From positions 62,001 to 126,000 of the forward strand of contig JAFLCD010000001.1 in NCBI GenBank assembly GCA_017302715.1: a DNA stretch of 64,000 bases, written 5' to 3'. Below the pieces are notes generated by a model. It was not told the DNA's origin, did not search any database, and worked only from the letters and a program-made list of their open reading frames with translations. The DNA is from Deltaproteobacteria bacterium (GTDB taxonomy: Bacteria > Bdellovibrionota > UBA2394). The position numbers were made by a program, and so were the translations under genes. Positions 43,276-51,973 of the stretch are shown here, in pieces (position 1 is the stretch's first letter; every line of letters begins with the position of its first letter).

Positions 43276-43968
43276 ATGAAGTTTTTTTATTTTATTTTGA
43301 TAGCCGGCGTTTTCGCCGGCTGCGCTCAACGGCTGGATGAGTTCGAAGAGCGCACCAACGAGCTTCAAAAGAGAATTTCTCAGATGGAACATAAATCCGG
43401 ACTGCCGGTTGGTTCCGACCGAGAGCTTTTAGATTCTCAAAAGCTAGCTGACGTTCGTTCGCAGATGGCATCCATGCGAAATGATATGACAGTGATGTCT
43501 GGCAAAATGGAAGCTCTTGAGTACGAGAATAAGAATCTCAATCAACGTATGGATTCTCTAGCTTTAGAGCTCGAAAAACGAGGGGCTAAAACTGAGGGTC
43601 CTTCAGTTCCCGCGGCCGTGAACCCGGCTCCTCAAGATGCTGAATCGGCTTATCATGAGGCTTTAAAAGCCCATCAAGACGGAGACTTTAGTAAGGCTGA
43701 GAAGCTTTTTGAGGCCTTTGTACGTAAGTATCCTAAGAATTCTTTGGCTCCGAGCGCCCTTTTTTGGATCGGAGACGGCCATATGGCGGAAAAGTCCTAT
43801 AAAAAGGCTATTGTTAAGTTTCAGACGGTTATTGATAAGTATCCGAAGTCCGAAAAACGCTGCGAAGCTATGGATAAACAGATTTCTTGTCTTCAGGCCT
43901 TAAAAATGGAAAAAGAAGCCTCGGCGTTTCAAAAACTATACGCCGAGCAATGCTCTGCAAAGAAATAA
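43276..43968 (+). CDS. cpoB: Tol-Pal system protein CpoB (YbgF), lipoprotein form
   Basis: CpoB coordinates peptidoglycan synthesis with outer-membrane constriction in E. coli. Here 230 residues show a signal peptide with lipobox FAGC (Cys16), a coiled coil (20-100; heptads through ELQKRISQMEHK and MRNDMTVMSGKMEALE), a Pro/Ala linker, and a TPR domain (115-225; AYHEALKAHQDGDFSKAEKLF, PSALFWIGDGHMAEKSYKKA). The lipobox would anchor it to a membrane, unlike the soluble E. coli protein. It overlaps tsaD by 19 nt. Confidence 0.88.
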   Translation: MKFFYFILIAGVFAGCAQRLDEFEERTNELQKRISQMEHKSGLPVGSDRELLDSQKLADVRSQMASMRNDMTVMSGKMEALEYENKNLNQRMDSLALELEKRGAKTEGPSVPAAVNPAPQDAESAYHEALKAHQDGDFSKAEKLFEAFVRKYPKNSLAPSALFWIGDGHMAEKSYKKAIVKFQTVIDKYPKSEKRCEAMDKQISCLQALKMEKEASAFQKLYAEQCSAKK

Positions 43969-44990
43969 ATATACTCGCATTCGAATCTTCCTGTGACGAT
44001 ACGTCGGTTGCCCTTTTGCGTGCTTGCGAAGGTGACGAGTTTCCAAAGCTCATTTCTTTATCTGTTCAATCTCAGCAAGAGGTTCACGAAAAATACGGAG
44101 GAGTAGTTCCCGATTTAGCTTCGCGAGCCCATTTAAGAAATTTGCTTCCTTGTCTTAAAAAAGTTTTGGATGAATCAAAAATAAATTTGAGTGATGTCGA
44201 TCTGATGGCTTCGACTCATCAACCCGGGCTCATTGGCTGTTTATTGATTGGCCATTCGGCTGCGAAGGCGCTTTCTTTTTTATACGATAAGCCGCTTCTT
44301 TCTTGTCATCATATCGAGGGACATTTGATGTCTGTGTTTTTGGAGCATCGCCCGGCCTATCCTTTATTGGCGGCAGTTGTCTCTGGCGGGCATACGAGTT
44401 TGTATCTTGCAAAAAATCACGATGACTTTGAAAAACTCGGAGTTACTCTGGATGATGCAATTGGAGAAGCCTTCGATAAGGGTGCAAAAGTTTTAGGACT
44501 TCCATTTCCTGGCGGGCCAGAAATTGATCGACTGGCAAAGGAAGGAAATCCAACGCGATATAAATTTGGAAAAGTTCAGACAAAAAATTTAGATTTTAGT
44601 TTTAGTGGCCATAAGAGTGAATTGGTTCGACTCGTTCAGAGAGAGGGTGAAAATCTTCATCACGCCGATGCAGCAGCGAGTTATCAAAAAGCTCTCATCG
44701 ATCATCTGATGGATAAAATAGAAATAGCAATTAAATCTCATTCGGTTCGAGATTTGGCAATCGTAGGTGGAGTGGCCAGAAATTCTGAACTTCGCTTACG
44801 CCTTGAAGAATTAAAAAATAAAAATTCTATTTCGCAGTGGTATGCACCGAGCGCTCAGTTCTGCACGGACAATGCAGCCATGATCGGCGTTCTGGCTTAT
44901 AGAAAATATTTAAGAAAAGAATTTTCGAATTTATCTGAAGATGTGCATTCGACTTTTCGTCCAAACTCAAAAAAGAAAAAAATCGCATGA
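43950..44990 (+). CDS. tsaD: tRNA N6-adenosine threonylcarbamoyltransferase
   Basis: TsaD transfers threonylcarbamoyl to A37 of ANN-decoding tRNAs. The 346-residue protein has FESSCDDTSVAL, the metal-binding HHIEGH motif, VSGGHTSLY, FDKGAKVLGLPFPGGP and GGVARNSELR. The start at 43950 lies inside cpoB and gives the proper N-terminus (MLCKEINILAFESS). The stop overlaps rsmA by 4 nt. The partner genes tsaB and tsaE are not in this window. Confidence 0.96.
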   Translation: MLCKEINILAFESSCDDTSVALLRACEGDEFPKLISLSVQSQQEVHEKYGGVVPDLASRAHLRNLLPCLKKVLDESKINLSDVDLMASTHQPGLIGCLLIGHSAAKALSFLYDKPLLSCHHIEGHLMSVFLEHRPAYPLLAAVVSGGHTSLYLAKNHDDFEKLGVTLDDAIGEAFDKGAKVLGLPFPGGPEIDRLAKEGNPTRYKFGKVQTKNLDFSFSGHKSELVRLVQREGENLHHADAAASYQKALIDHLMDKIEIAIKSHSVRDLAIVGGVARNSELRLRLEELKNKNSISQWYAPSAQFCTDNAAMIGVLAYRKYLRKEFSNLSEDVHSTFRPNSKKKKIA

Positions 44991-45748
44991 GCCGTCAATA
45001 TCTTGGACAGAACTTTTTAATTGATGAAAGTATTCTAGAAAAAATTGCGAGTTTGTTTAAGCCTCCTGGTGAGTTTGGAGAAATTGGTCCAGGTCATGGA
45101 GAGCTCACCAAATATCTTTCAAAAAAATATTCTGATTTTACGGTTTTTGAAAAAGATAAGAATTTAGTTCCTCTTCACAAGACTTTAAAAAATTATCGCG
45201 TCGTTGAAGGTGATTTTTTAGATTGGGATTTTAATCTTCAAAATAAGCAAATAGAAAATTTTTCTTTTATAGGAAATCTCCCTTATGAGGCTGGAACGGC
45301 TATCGTCAAAAGAATTTGCGAGCGACCTTCGCAGGTTGTTCATTTTTTATTTCTTCTGCAGAAAGAAGTTGTTGAAAGGCTGTGCGCAAAACCTCATACG
45401 CGAGATTTTGGATCTTTGAGTGTACTCGTGCAGGGGCAGTTTGATGTCGAAGCTCTCGATATTGTTCGACCAGAGGCATTTAATCCCGCCCCTCAAGTGA
45501 TGTCTCAGTTGGTTGGCGGATTTCGACGTGAGAATGGAGCTCATCCGGTTAGCTCGAAATACAATCAATTTGTGCAATCTTGCTTTTTACATAAGAGAAA
45601 GACTTTTCGAAATGCGATCAAATCTAAATTTTCTAAAGAGAAAATCGATGAAGTTTTTCAAGACTTTGATTTAAAACCCACGGCGAGGGCCGAAGAGATC
45701 TCGGTTGATCTCTGGCCAGCATTGTTTAAAGCTTTTCAAGATGGCTAA
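44987..45748 (+). CDS. rsmA: 16S rRNA dimethyladenosine transferase
   Basis: RsmA (KsgA) dimethylates A1518 and A1519 near the 3' end of 16S rRNA. The sequence begins MSRQYLGQNFLIDESIL; the SAM-binding motif is EIGPGHGELTKYLS; the catalytic motif is FIGNLPYEAGTA. FNPAPQV and the C-terminal helical domain (CFLHKRKTFRNAI) are also typical. Length 253 is slightly short. It is flanked by a 4-nt overlap with tsaD and an 8-nt overlap with smpB. Confidence 0.95.
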   Translation: MSRQYLGQNFLIDESILEKIASLFKPPGEFGEIGPGHGELTKYLSKKYSDFTVFEKDKNLVPLHKTLKNYRVVEGDFLDWDFNLQNKQIENFSFIGNLPYEAGTAIVKRICERPSQVVHFLFLLQKEVVERLCAKPHTRDFGSLSVLVQGQFDVEALDIVRPEAFNPAPQVMSQLVGGFRRENGAHPVSSKYNQFVQSCFLHKRKTFRNAIKSKFSKEKIDEVFQDFDLKPTARAEEISVDLWPALFKAFQDG

Positions 45749-46229
45749 AGATAAAACACCAAAGCAGCCCGCAGAAAAAAATGCTGAAGGTTCGCTTTTA
45801 GCTGAAAATCGTAAGGCCAGATTTAATTATCATATTATCGAAACTTTTGAAGCGGGCCTCGTCTTGCAAGGCACCGAAGTCAAAGCTTGCCGCGCCGGAA
45901 AAGCAAATTTAACAGATGGTTATGCAGCCTTTCGAGGATCTGAACTTTTTATTCAGAATTTGCATATCAATGAATACTCTCATGGGAATCGAGAGAATCA
46001 TTCGCCGCGCAGAACGAGAAAACTACTTTTAAATAGAAGTGAAATCGTAAAACTTTTAACTCTGCTTAAGAGCGGGATGTCTCTTGTTCCACTAAAAATG
46101 TATGTGAAAAATTCTTATATTAAAATTCTTTTGGGGTTGGCGAAGGGTAAGAAAGCTTATGACAAGCGGGAAGATCTGAAAAAGAAAGATGCAGATCGAG
46201 AAATCGCCCGATCTGCATCTCGAAAATAA
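45741..46229 (+). CDS. smpB: SsrA-binding protein SmpB
   Basis: SmpB binds tmRNA and rescues stalled ribosomes. Starting at 45741 the protein has 162 residues: family motifs ARFNYHIIETFEAGLVLQGT and EVKACRAGKANLTDGYA, then HSPRRTRKLLLNR and LVPLKMYVKNSYIKI, and a basic C-terminal tail. The N-terminus (KDKTPKQPAEKNAEG) is an added polar stretch. The tmRNA gene (ssrA) is not next to it. The stop is followed directly by the convergent BI-1 gene. Confidence 0.95.
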   Translation: MAKDKTPKQPAEKNAEGSLLAENRKARFNYHIIETFEAGLVLQGTEVKACRAGKANLTDGYAAFRGSELFIQNLHINEYSHGNRENHSPRRTRKLLLNRSEIVKLLTLLKSGMSLVPLKMYVKNSYIKILLGLAKGKKAYDKREDLKKKDADREIARSASRK

Positions 46230-46982
46230 TTATCTCCTATCTCGAACTTTTCCTAAAAGTCTTAAGATTTCCATATAGAGCCAAACAAGAGTAATTAAAA
46301 TGGCGAATCCTGAATACCACTCCATATATTTAGGAGCGCGAGCGGCAACACCATTTTCAATTCTATCAAAGTCTAAAATAAAATTGAGAGACGCAATGAT
46401 GACAACGATAACGCTGAATGCAATTCCCACAGGACTTGAAGTGTGGATCATCGGGATTTGAATTCCAAACATTCCTAAAACCATCGAAGCAATATAGACA
46501 ATCGCGATGGCTCCCGTGGCTGCAAAAACTCCAATTTTGAATTTCTCAGTCGCTCGAATCCATCCACTTCGATAGGCAAACAAAAGAGAGAATAAAACTC
46601 CAAATGTGAGAAGCACAGCTTGAAAAACAATTCCTGGATACTGTCTTTCGAACATCAACGAAACACTTCCAAGCACAACACCTTGAATAGCTGCGTACAA
46701 TGGAGCCGTTGTGGGTGACCAAGAATGTTTAAAAATTGTAACGAAAGCGACGATGGCTCCTAAAATGGCAGAGCCAATAAGAACGCCAGTTGCTAAGCCG
46801 GCTTGTTCTGCAGGTAAGCCGATTAAAGTTCCCCAGGTTAAAGCGCTGGTAAGAAAACAAATGGCGATCAATGCGAAGGTTTTGTTAACGACACCCTTAA
46901 AGGTCATCACATCCGTTGAAGTAGTGAGCGCTGCTTCACGCGAAAAAAGATTATCTTTAAGAATTGGATTTGAAGATTGCAT
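46230..46982 (-). CDS. Bax inhibitor-1/YccA family membrane protein
   Basis: This multi-pass inner-membrane protein has seven predicted helices across 250 residues and the BI-1/YccA pattern (VVNKTFALIAICFLTSALTW near 30-50; SLNFILDFDRIENG near 205, holding the conserved Asp residues). Family members can act as pH-regulated calcium leak channels or partners of membrane proteases; the role here is unknown. The ATG at 46982 has an AAGGGA site; a longer reading to 47012 lacks one. Promoter region with rnhA is only 46 bp. Confidence 0.85.
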   Translation of the reverse strand: MQSSNPILKDNLFSREAALTTSTDVMTFKGVVNKTFALIAICFLTSALTWGTLIGLPAEQAGLATGVLIGSAILGAIVAFVTIFKHSWSPTTAPLYAAIQGVVLGSVSLMFERQYPGIVFQAVLLTFGVLFSLLFAYRSGWIRATEKFKIGVFAATGAIAIVYIASMVLGMFGIQIPMIHTSSPVGIAFSVIVVIIASLNFILDFDRIENGVAARAPKYMEWYSGFAILITLVWLYMEILRLLGKVRDRR

Positions 46983-47028
46983 AAAATTTCCCTTTCTAAA
47001 CACCAAGATCATAAGACAGATTTAAGAC

Positions 47029-47760
47029 TTGTCAAAGAATCAGCACCTTAAATTCATTGTATTTGCCGATGGAGCTTGCTCTGGCAATCCTGGGCCGGGT
47101 GGATGGGGTACCGTTATTTCAGACGGCCAGCATGTTTTAGAATTGGGCGGATTTGATGCGAACACCACCAACAATCGGATGGAGCTCGAGGCAGTTTTTC
47201 GCGCTTTAGAAAATATTCGATCCCGAAAAAATGAATTACCCATCAGCATTTATACCGATTCAAAATATGTCATCCATGGAATCACGCAGTGGATTTCAGG
47301 TTGGAAAAAAAATTCCTGGAAAACTGCTGCGAAAGAGGAAGTTAAGAACAAAGATCTTTGGATAAAATTGGACGATGTTTTTTCAAGTTTAAAAAAAATC
47401 TGCACTATCGAATGGAATCATGTAGACGGTCATTCAGGTATTCCCGGAAATGAACGTGTCGATGAAATCGCTTCCAGTTTTTCGAAGCATGAAGAAATTG
47501 ATCTCTATGATGGAGATTTAAAAAATTATAATGTTGATCTTTCGAACTTAGAAATTTCAAATCGGCCCGCGAAAAAAAAGTCGAAATCAAAAACGGGTGA
47601 AAAAGTTTTTTATTTGAGTTTAGTAAATGGAAAAGTTTTTCGAGATGAAACTTGGAAAGCTTGTGAGGCTCGAGTGAAAAATCAACGCGGCGCGAAGTTT
47701 AAGAAGTTTTCAACTCTCGAAGAAGAGCGAGCAATTTTAAATACTTGGAAAATTCCTTAA
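47029..47760 (+). CDS. rnhA: Ribonuclease HI with C-terminal hybrid-binding domain
   Basis: RNase HI cuts RNA in RNA-DNA hybrids. The N-terminal domain (about 5-150) has all four catalytic acids: Asp14 (FADGACSGN), Glu52 (MELEAV), Asp77 (YTDSKYV) and Asp145 (GNERVDE). A Lys/Ser-rich linker (178-192) leads to a C-terminal domain (193-236) with YLSLVNGKVFRDETWKACEA and AKFKKFSTLEEE, which matches the RNase H1 hybrid-binding (viroplasmin-like) domain. That domain is at the N-terminus in eukaryotic and most bacterial RNase H1 proteins, so the order is reversed. Translation starts at a TTG. Confidence 0.9.
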   Translation: MSKNQHLKFIVFADGACSGNPGPGGWGTVISDGQHVLELGGFDANTTNNRMELEAVFRALENIRSRKNELPISIYTDSKYVIHGITQWISGWKKNSWKTAAKEEVKNKDLWIKLDDVFSSLKKICTIEWNHVDGHSGIPGNERVDEIASSFSKHEEIDLYDGDLKNYNVDLSNLEISNRPAKKKSKSKTGEKVFYLSLVNGKVFRDETWKACEARVKNQRGAKFKKFSTLEEERAILNTWKIP

Positions 47761-47848
47761 CAACTCGCGTTGAGTGCGCCGCAGTAACGCGGTGCAAATC
47801 TTCAGCCTGCTACTGACAAAGTCTTTTTTTCTTCTTCATAATGTACAA

Positions 47849-48556
47849 ATGAAAAAGAATTTTTATCTTTGTACGTTTTTCTTCAATTTATTTTTGATTT
47901 TATTCGCCGCTCAAGACGTTCGGGCAGAAAAAATTTACACTTCAAAATTTTTAAGAAAGTTAGCCGAAAAGGCGGCGATCTTTTCGCCAGAAAGAAATGG
48001 TTCCAAGGCTATTTTGCTGGGAAGTGGAAGCGAGTCGACAGCCTATTTGATGCAGTTGGAACATAGATTTGCAAATCAAGATGGATACGTGGCTGTAAAA
48101 TTGGCAAATCAAGACGTATTAGATCGAAACGATTTACGTACAGCGCAATACATTTTTGCTACGAGATTGGAAGGCCAAAGACAACTACAGCAGATTGGAT
48201 GGAAGTATGCCGCCATCGATGATGCGGTAAAATTGAACTCAAAAGACATACCACTTATCCAGCGGTATATAGAAGGACCCACGGTCTCCACTTTTCTTTC
48301 GGAATATCGCAATTATGGTATTGATACCGAAGTTGTCAGCAAATTTGCTCACGAACTTAACTTCCGCACCAATAATATAAATTATCAGCTAAGGCAGCAG
48401 TTGAGGAAAGCTGGTGTAGATGCGCATAGTGTTCAGTTGGGAAACTTAGATTTAAATCCCTCAAATCTTATTATCAAATCCAAAACATTAAATTTTTTCA
48501 AGTTAACTAAACAGCAATTAGATCCGATAAGAGATGCAATTGTTATCGATTGGTAA
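47849..48556 (+). CDS. Exported protein-kinase-fold protein ending at the metal-binding motif
   Basis: The 235-residue protein begins with a signal peptide (about 1-26, ending AAQDVRA). The mature part shows kinase-fold landmarks in order: Gly-rich loop LLGSGSESTAY (57-66), Lys84 in GYVAVKLA, a hinge-like IQRYIEGPTVSTFL (137-150), catalytic loop LDLNPSNLI (Asp201, Asn206), and VIDW (Asp234) where DFG would be. The stop follows one residue later, so the C-lobe after the metal-binding Asp is missing. It may be a periplasmic small-molecule or protein kinase, or a truncated remnant. The catalytic residues are intact. Confidence 0.65.
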   Translation: MKKNFYLCTFFFNLFLILFAAQDVRAEKIYTSKFLRKLAEKAAIFSPERNGSKAILLGSGSESTAYLMQLEHRFANQDGYVAVKLANQDVLDRNDLRTAQYIFATRLEGQRQLQQIGWKYAAIDDAVKLNSKDIPLIQRYIEGPTVSTFLSEYRNYGIDTEVVSKFAHELNFRTNNINYQLRQQLRKAGVDAHSVQLGNLDLNPSNLIIKSKTLNFFKLTKQQLDPIRDAIVIDW

Positions 48557-48568
48557 TTTCTAAAAGAT

Positions 48569-49573
48569 TTAAGAAAACATTTTTGAAAAAATATTAATCA
48601 ACCTTGGCTCGAATCGCCAATTCTGTCCGCTGTGAGTGCCTGGATATTCGTTTATCTCAAAAGAAACTCCATGTTTTTTAAATTTTTCGGCGAGTTGGCG
48701 ATGTCCCCACTGAAGTCCGTATTCATCTTGAAGACCTGCTTCAAGCAAAATGAATTTTAGCTTTTTAATATTCTGAATATTTTTTTCAACCATATGAATG
48801 GGATCCCACTCTAAATATTTTTTCCAAATCTCAGGGATTATTTTTCCTGTGGTGGGTTCAAAAAAAAGATCTCCAAACAAGGGAGCCTTCGAAGGATTGG
48901 GCGCATAACAAGCCGCCATCGAAAGACTCATCAGAGCTTCGCCTTTAGAGCGTGGCAAACTTTTTGGATTCGGGTGATTTAAAAAATCTTCAACAAATTT
49001 GACTAAGCTTCCGGATTTTTCAAGCTCGCTCATCATCAAATTCACGCTTGGTAAATAAAGTGCTTCATAAAAACTATCCCCTGCCGATGAGCAAACAAAT
49101 TGGAATCGATCGGGTCGAAGAAATCCAGAAACGAGAGCTCCAAAGCCGCCGCTTGAATGTCCGGTCACTGCTCGAAAATTTGCCGAAGAGTAGGTGTGAA
49201 ATTCTTTATCTATGAGTGATGTGATTTCATCGCAAATATAGTCGCCATAATTTCCAAGTGAGGGAGAATTAATATACTGGCTGCAACCTAGTTTCGATGT
49301 GCCATCTGGGAAGGCGCCAATGAAAGCTGGCATTCGGCCTTCGCCAATCGCTCTATCAAAGCGAGTTTGAAGAGGAATTCCAAAGGCAGATTCGTCGCTC
49401 AAATAACTAGAGCCTTTGCTCGACCATCCCGCTAAAAAAACCACAACGGGGTAAGGCTCTTTACGTTTTTTATCGTAATTGGGTGGCAAATAAACTGGGC
49501 AAATGCGCTCATGGGCATCTCCCATAGGGAAGTCTTTAATGGCTTTGCTGCTGATTTTGAGCATTTCAATCAT
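48569..49573 (-). CDS. Esterase, alpha/beta hydrolase fold
   Basis: This enzyme resembles esterase D, feruloyl esterases and the antigen 85 group. The nucleophile elbow is VTGHSSGGFGAL (G-x-S-x-G). Earlier blocks are CPVYLPPNYD and PVVVFLAGW (oxyanion region). The C-terminal His is likely in YPGTHSGQNW, and an Asp in LLEAGLQDEYG may complete the triad. With the start at 49573 it has 334 residues and no obvious signal peptide; starts at 49636 or 49564 are also possible. It diverges from rlmI over about 60 bp. The substrate is unknown. Confidence 0.8.
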   Translation of the reverse strand: MIEMLKISSKAIKDFPMGDAHERICPVYLPPNYDKKRKEPYPVVVFLAGWSSKGSSYLSDESAFGIPLQTRFDRAIGEGRMPAFIGAFPDGTSKLGCSQYINSPSLGNYGDYICDEITSLIDKEFHTYSSANFRAVTGHSSGGFGALVSGFLRPDRFQFVCSSAGDSFYEALYLPSVNLMMSELEKSGSLVKFVEDFLNHPNPKSLPRSKGEALMSLSMAACYAPNPSKAPLFGDLFFEPTTGKIIPEIWKKYLEWDPIHMVEKNIQNIKKLKFILLEAGLQDEYGLQWGHRQLAEKFKKHGVSFEINEYPGTHSGQNWRFEPRLINIFSKMFS

Positions 49574-49634
49574 ATTCGACGAATAGCATGCATGAAGCTT
49601 TACGTGAAAGCTAAGACTGCTATAAGTGCCAACC

Positions 49635-50813
49635 ATGTCGACCCCAGCCAAAATATACTTAAAATCTCGCCACTGTGGCCCCGCACTTGGACGGCATCCT
49701 TGGGTGTTTTCTGATGTTATCGAAAAAATCGACGGCGAACCTAAAGATGGAGACGAAGTAAAAGTTTTTGGCGAAGGAAAGTTCATCGCCACAGGTTTTT
49801 TTAATTCTAAAAGCCAAATTCGGATTCGGCTTCTTGCTTGGGAAGATCGTTCTTTAGATGAAAGTTTTTTCGCGGAAAAAATCAAAGCGGCGTATGAGCT
49901 TCGAAAACAAATTGGTTTAGTGAAGGCAGATGCAGCTTATCGTTTTATTTATTCTGAGGGGGATGGCTTGTCAGGTTTGGTGGCCGATAGATTTGGAGAC
50001 TATTTAGTTTTGCAAATCACAAGCCTAGCTCTTTATGAGCGTCGCCATATGATTGCTAAGATTTTAGAAAAAATAGCTGAGCCAAAGGGAATTTTTCTAA
50101 AGGCTGAAAAAAATATTTCAACGGCAGAGGGTTTAAGTTCAGAGGATGAAATTTTATTTGGAAAAGTCCCTGAGGCTGCGGTTGAAGTCGCTGAAAATGA
50201 TATTCGATTTGAAGTGAATTTTCTTCACGGTCAAAAAACTGGATTCTATTGCGATCAGCGCGATAACAGAAAGGCTGCTGCTGCACTTGTTAAGGGAAAG
50301 AAAGTTCTCGATCTTTATTCCTACACGGGAGCTTTCGCTATGAATTTTGCAAAAGCTGGCGCTAAAGAAATTATCGCAGTCGATAGTTCTAAAGGCGCAA
50401 TCGAGCAGGCTCAAAAAAATGCGAAGCTCAATGGGATTTCAAATATAGATTTTCAAGTGAACGATGCTTTTGATTGGCTCAAAGAAAATGCAGATAAAAA
50501 ATTCGATTTGATTGTTTTAGATCCTCCTCGATTTGCTCCTTCGCGAGGCGCAAAAGAAAAAGCTCTTCGAACTTATTTTAAAATTAATGAAGAGGCACTT
50601 AAAGCTATTTCGCCTGGCGGTTATTTGGTGACTTGTAGTTGTTCAGGACAAATTTCGAGAGAAGATTTTGCATTTATGCTGGCGGGAGTGGCTCGACGTT
50701 CAAAAAGATTTGTTCAAGTTTTGGAGCAACGAGGCCAAGCCGCCGATCATCCTGTCTTAACGGCATGTCCTGAGACGGATTATCTGAAGACTTTTATTTG
50801 CCGCGTTTTATAA
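49635..50813 (+). CDS. rlmI: 23S rRNA (cytosine-5-)-methyltransferase, RlmI-like
   Basis: RlmI methylates C1962 of 23S rRNA. The 392-residue protein has an N-terminal PUA domain (KIYLKSRHCGPALGRHPWVF ... VFGEGKFIATGFFN), a linker domain (RFIYSEGDGLSGLVADRFGD), and a Rossmann methyltransferase with VLDLYSYTGAFAMNFAKAGA, LIVLDPPRFAPSR and the catalytic-Cys region YLVTCSCSGQ. An ATG at 49635 is preferred over an upstream GTG at 49626. The 3' end overlaps the convergent glycosylase gene by 20 bp. Confidence 0.93.
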   Translation: MSTPAKIYLKSRHCGPALGRHPWVFSDVIEKIDGEPKDGDEVKVFGEGKFIATGFFNSKSQIRIRLLAWEDRSLDESFFAEKIKAAYELRKQIGLVKADAAYRFIYSEGDGLSGLVADRFGDYLVLQITSLALYERRHMIAKILEKIAEPKGIFLKAEKNISTAEGLSSEDEILFGKVPEAAVEVAENDIRFEVNFLHGQKTGFYCDQRDNRKAAAALVKGKKVLDLYSYTGAFAMNFAKAGAKEIIAVDSSKGAIEQAQKNAKLNGISNIDFQVNDAFDWLKENADKKFDLIVLDPPRFAPSRGAKEKALRTYFKINEEALKAISPGGYLVTCSCSGQISREDFAFMLAGVARRSKRFVQVLEQRGQAADHPVLTACPETDYLKTFICRVL

Positions 50814-51366
50814 TTTTTTTTCGGTGCCTAGAGATTTCTGAGCTTTCTGAATCGTAAAATCTTAATTTTGCGTCTTTCCATTTTCCTGCGTAATCCACCC
50901 CAATTCGTTTGTCTGAGATGATTTTTTTTGGAGAGGGTCCTTGCGAAAAAAATATTTTATCGCTCGTAAGAAGTAGTCCGTTAACTTTTCGAGTAATTTT
51001 CATTCCTCGAGTGAACTTTCCCGGACCAGATAGTTTTAATTTTGAATCATCGAGAGATTCGGCTGCGCGAATGAGAACGGCTTCAGCTTCGTTTTCTTTT
51101 CCGGTGACTACATTGAACATTTCGTACATTCCATAGATAAAATAGACGTAGATATGTCCGCCCATTCCAAACATGACCTCGGTACGCGTAGTTCTGCCTT
51201 TAGCTGAATGACAGGCTAAATCGTGCGGGCCTATATAGGCTTCAGTTTCAACGATGCGAGCTTTTAGAAGTTTTTTTCCCACACGATGAACGAAAATTTT
51301 TCCGAGCAAATCCTTAGCCACTTCTTTCGCTGGGCGCTGATAAAAGCTTAAAGGCAGAGGTTTCAC
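50794..51366 (-). CDS. DNA-3-methyladenine glycosylase, AAG/MPG type
   Basis: This enzyme removes alkylated purines and hypoxanthine to start base excision repair. The 190-residue protein matches the AAG/MPG fold: SFYQRPAKEVAKDLLGKI, catalytic Glu in IVETEAYIG, HSAKGRTTRTEVMFG, the Tyr-rich IYVYFIYGMYEMFNVVTG, and SGPGKFTRGMKI. It diverges from folE over about 48 bp and overlaps rlmI at its 3' end. Confidence 0.93.
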   Translation of the reverse strand: MKPLPLSFYQRPAKEVAKDLLGKIFVHRVGKKLLKARIVETEAYIGPHDLACHSAKGRTTRTEVMFGMGGHIYVYFIYGMYEMFNVVTGKENEAEAVLIRAAESLDDSKLKLSGPGKFTRGMKITRKVNGLLLTSDKIFFSQGPSPKKIISDKRIGVDYAGKWKDAKLRFYDSESSEISRHRKKIIKRGK

Positions 51367-51414
51367 GAATTTACTTTACGATTTTTGAGTAAAAAGACTA
51401 GAAAAGAGGCCGTT

Positions 51415-51972
51415 ATGCTTGAGAAGAACCATGCCACCGATTCTGCCGAAGCTGCTGTTAAGGAGCTCATAAAACTTATCGGCGAAGATACAAATCGCGA
51501 AGGATTAAAGCGAACTCCTCACCGAGTCGTCAAATCTCTTCTCGAATTAACCTCGGGCTATAATCTGGATCCAAAATCTATTCTTTCAACCACGTTCACC
51601 GAGAAGTGTAACGAAATGGTGGTGGTGAGAAATATTCAATTTTGGTCGCTGTGTGAGCATCATATGCTTCCGTTTCACGGAACAGCGACAGTGGGCTATC
51701 TGCCTAAAGATAGAATTGTAGGCCTTTCAAAAATTGGAAGGCTTGTTCATTGTTTTGCGCGGCGTCTTCAAGTCCAAGAAAGAATGACTGAAGAAATTGC
51801 CAACGCTCTTCAAGAAAATCTAAGTCCTTATGGGGTTGGAGTGATCGTGCGTGCCACTCATACGTGTATGGAAATGCGCGGCGTAAAAACAGCCGCGGAG
51901 ATGATGACAAGTTGTTTACTTGGTCAGTTTCGTGAGCCTGCTACTCGGTCTGAATTTTTAGCGCTGAGATAA
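51415..51972 (+). CDS. folE: GTP cyclohydrolase I
   Basis: FolE opens GTP to 7,8-dihydroneopterin triphosphate, the entry to folate and to tetrahydrobiopterin. Zinc and active-site residues are in SLCEHHMLPFHG and HTCMEMRG; REGLKRTPHRVVK and KIGRLVHCFARRLQVQERM are typical. Starting at 51415 with an AGAGG site the length is 185. Together with the animal-type pyruvoyl-tetrahydropterin synthase at 19080 it may supply a BH4 pathway as well as folate. Confidence 0.95.
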   Translation: MLEKNHATDSAEAAVKELIKLIGEDTNREGLKRTPHRVVKSLLELTSGYNLDPKSILSTTFTEKCNEMVVVRNIQFWSLCEHHMLPFHGTATVGYLPKDRIVGLSKIGRLVHCFARRLQVQERMTEEIANALQENLSPYGVGVIVRATHTCMEMRGVKTAAEMMTSCLLGQFREPATRSEFLALR

Positions 51973-51973
51973 A

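Noticed and set aside
43887-43949. Upstream start for tsaD
   Set aside because: It lies within cpoB and adds residues not found in TsaD proteins; the ATG at 43950 gives the expected N-terminus.
49574-49885. Upstream in-frame extension of the esterase
   Set aside because: It runs antisense through the start of rlmI and shows no conserved sequence, so an internal start is preferred.
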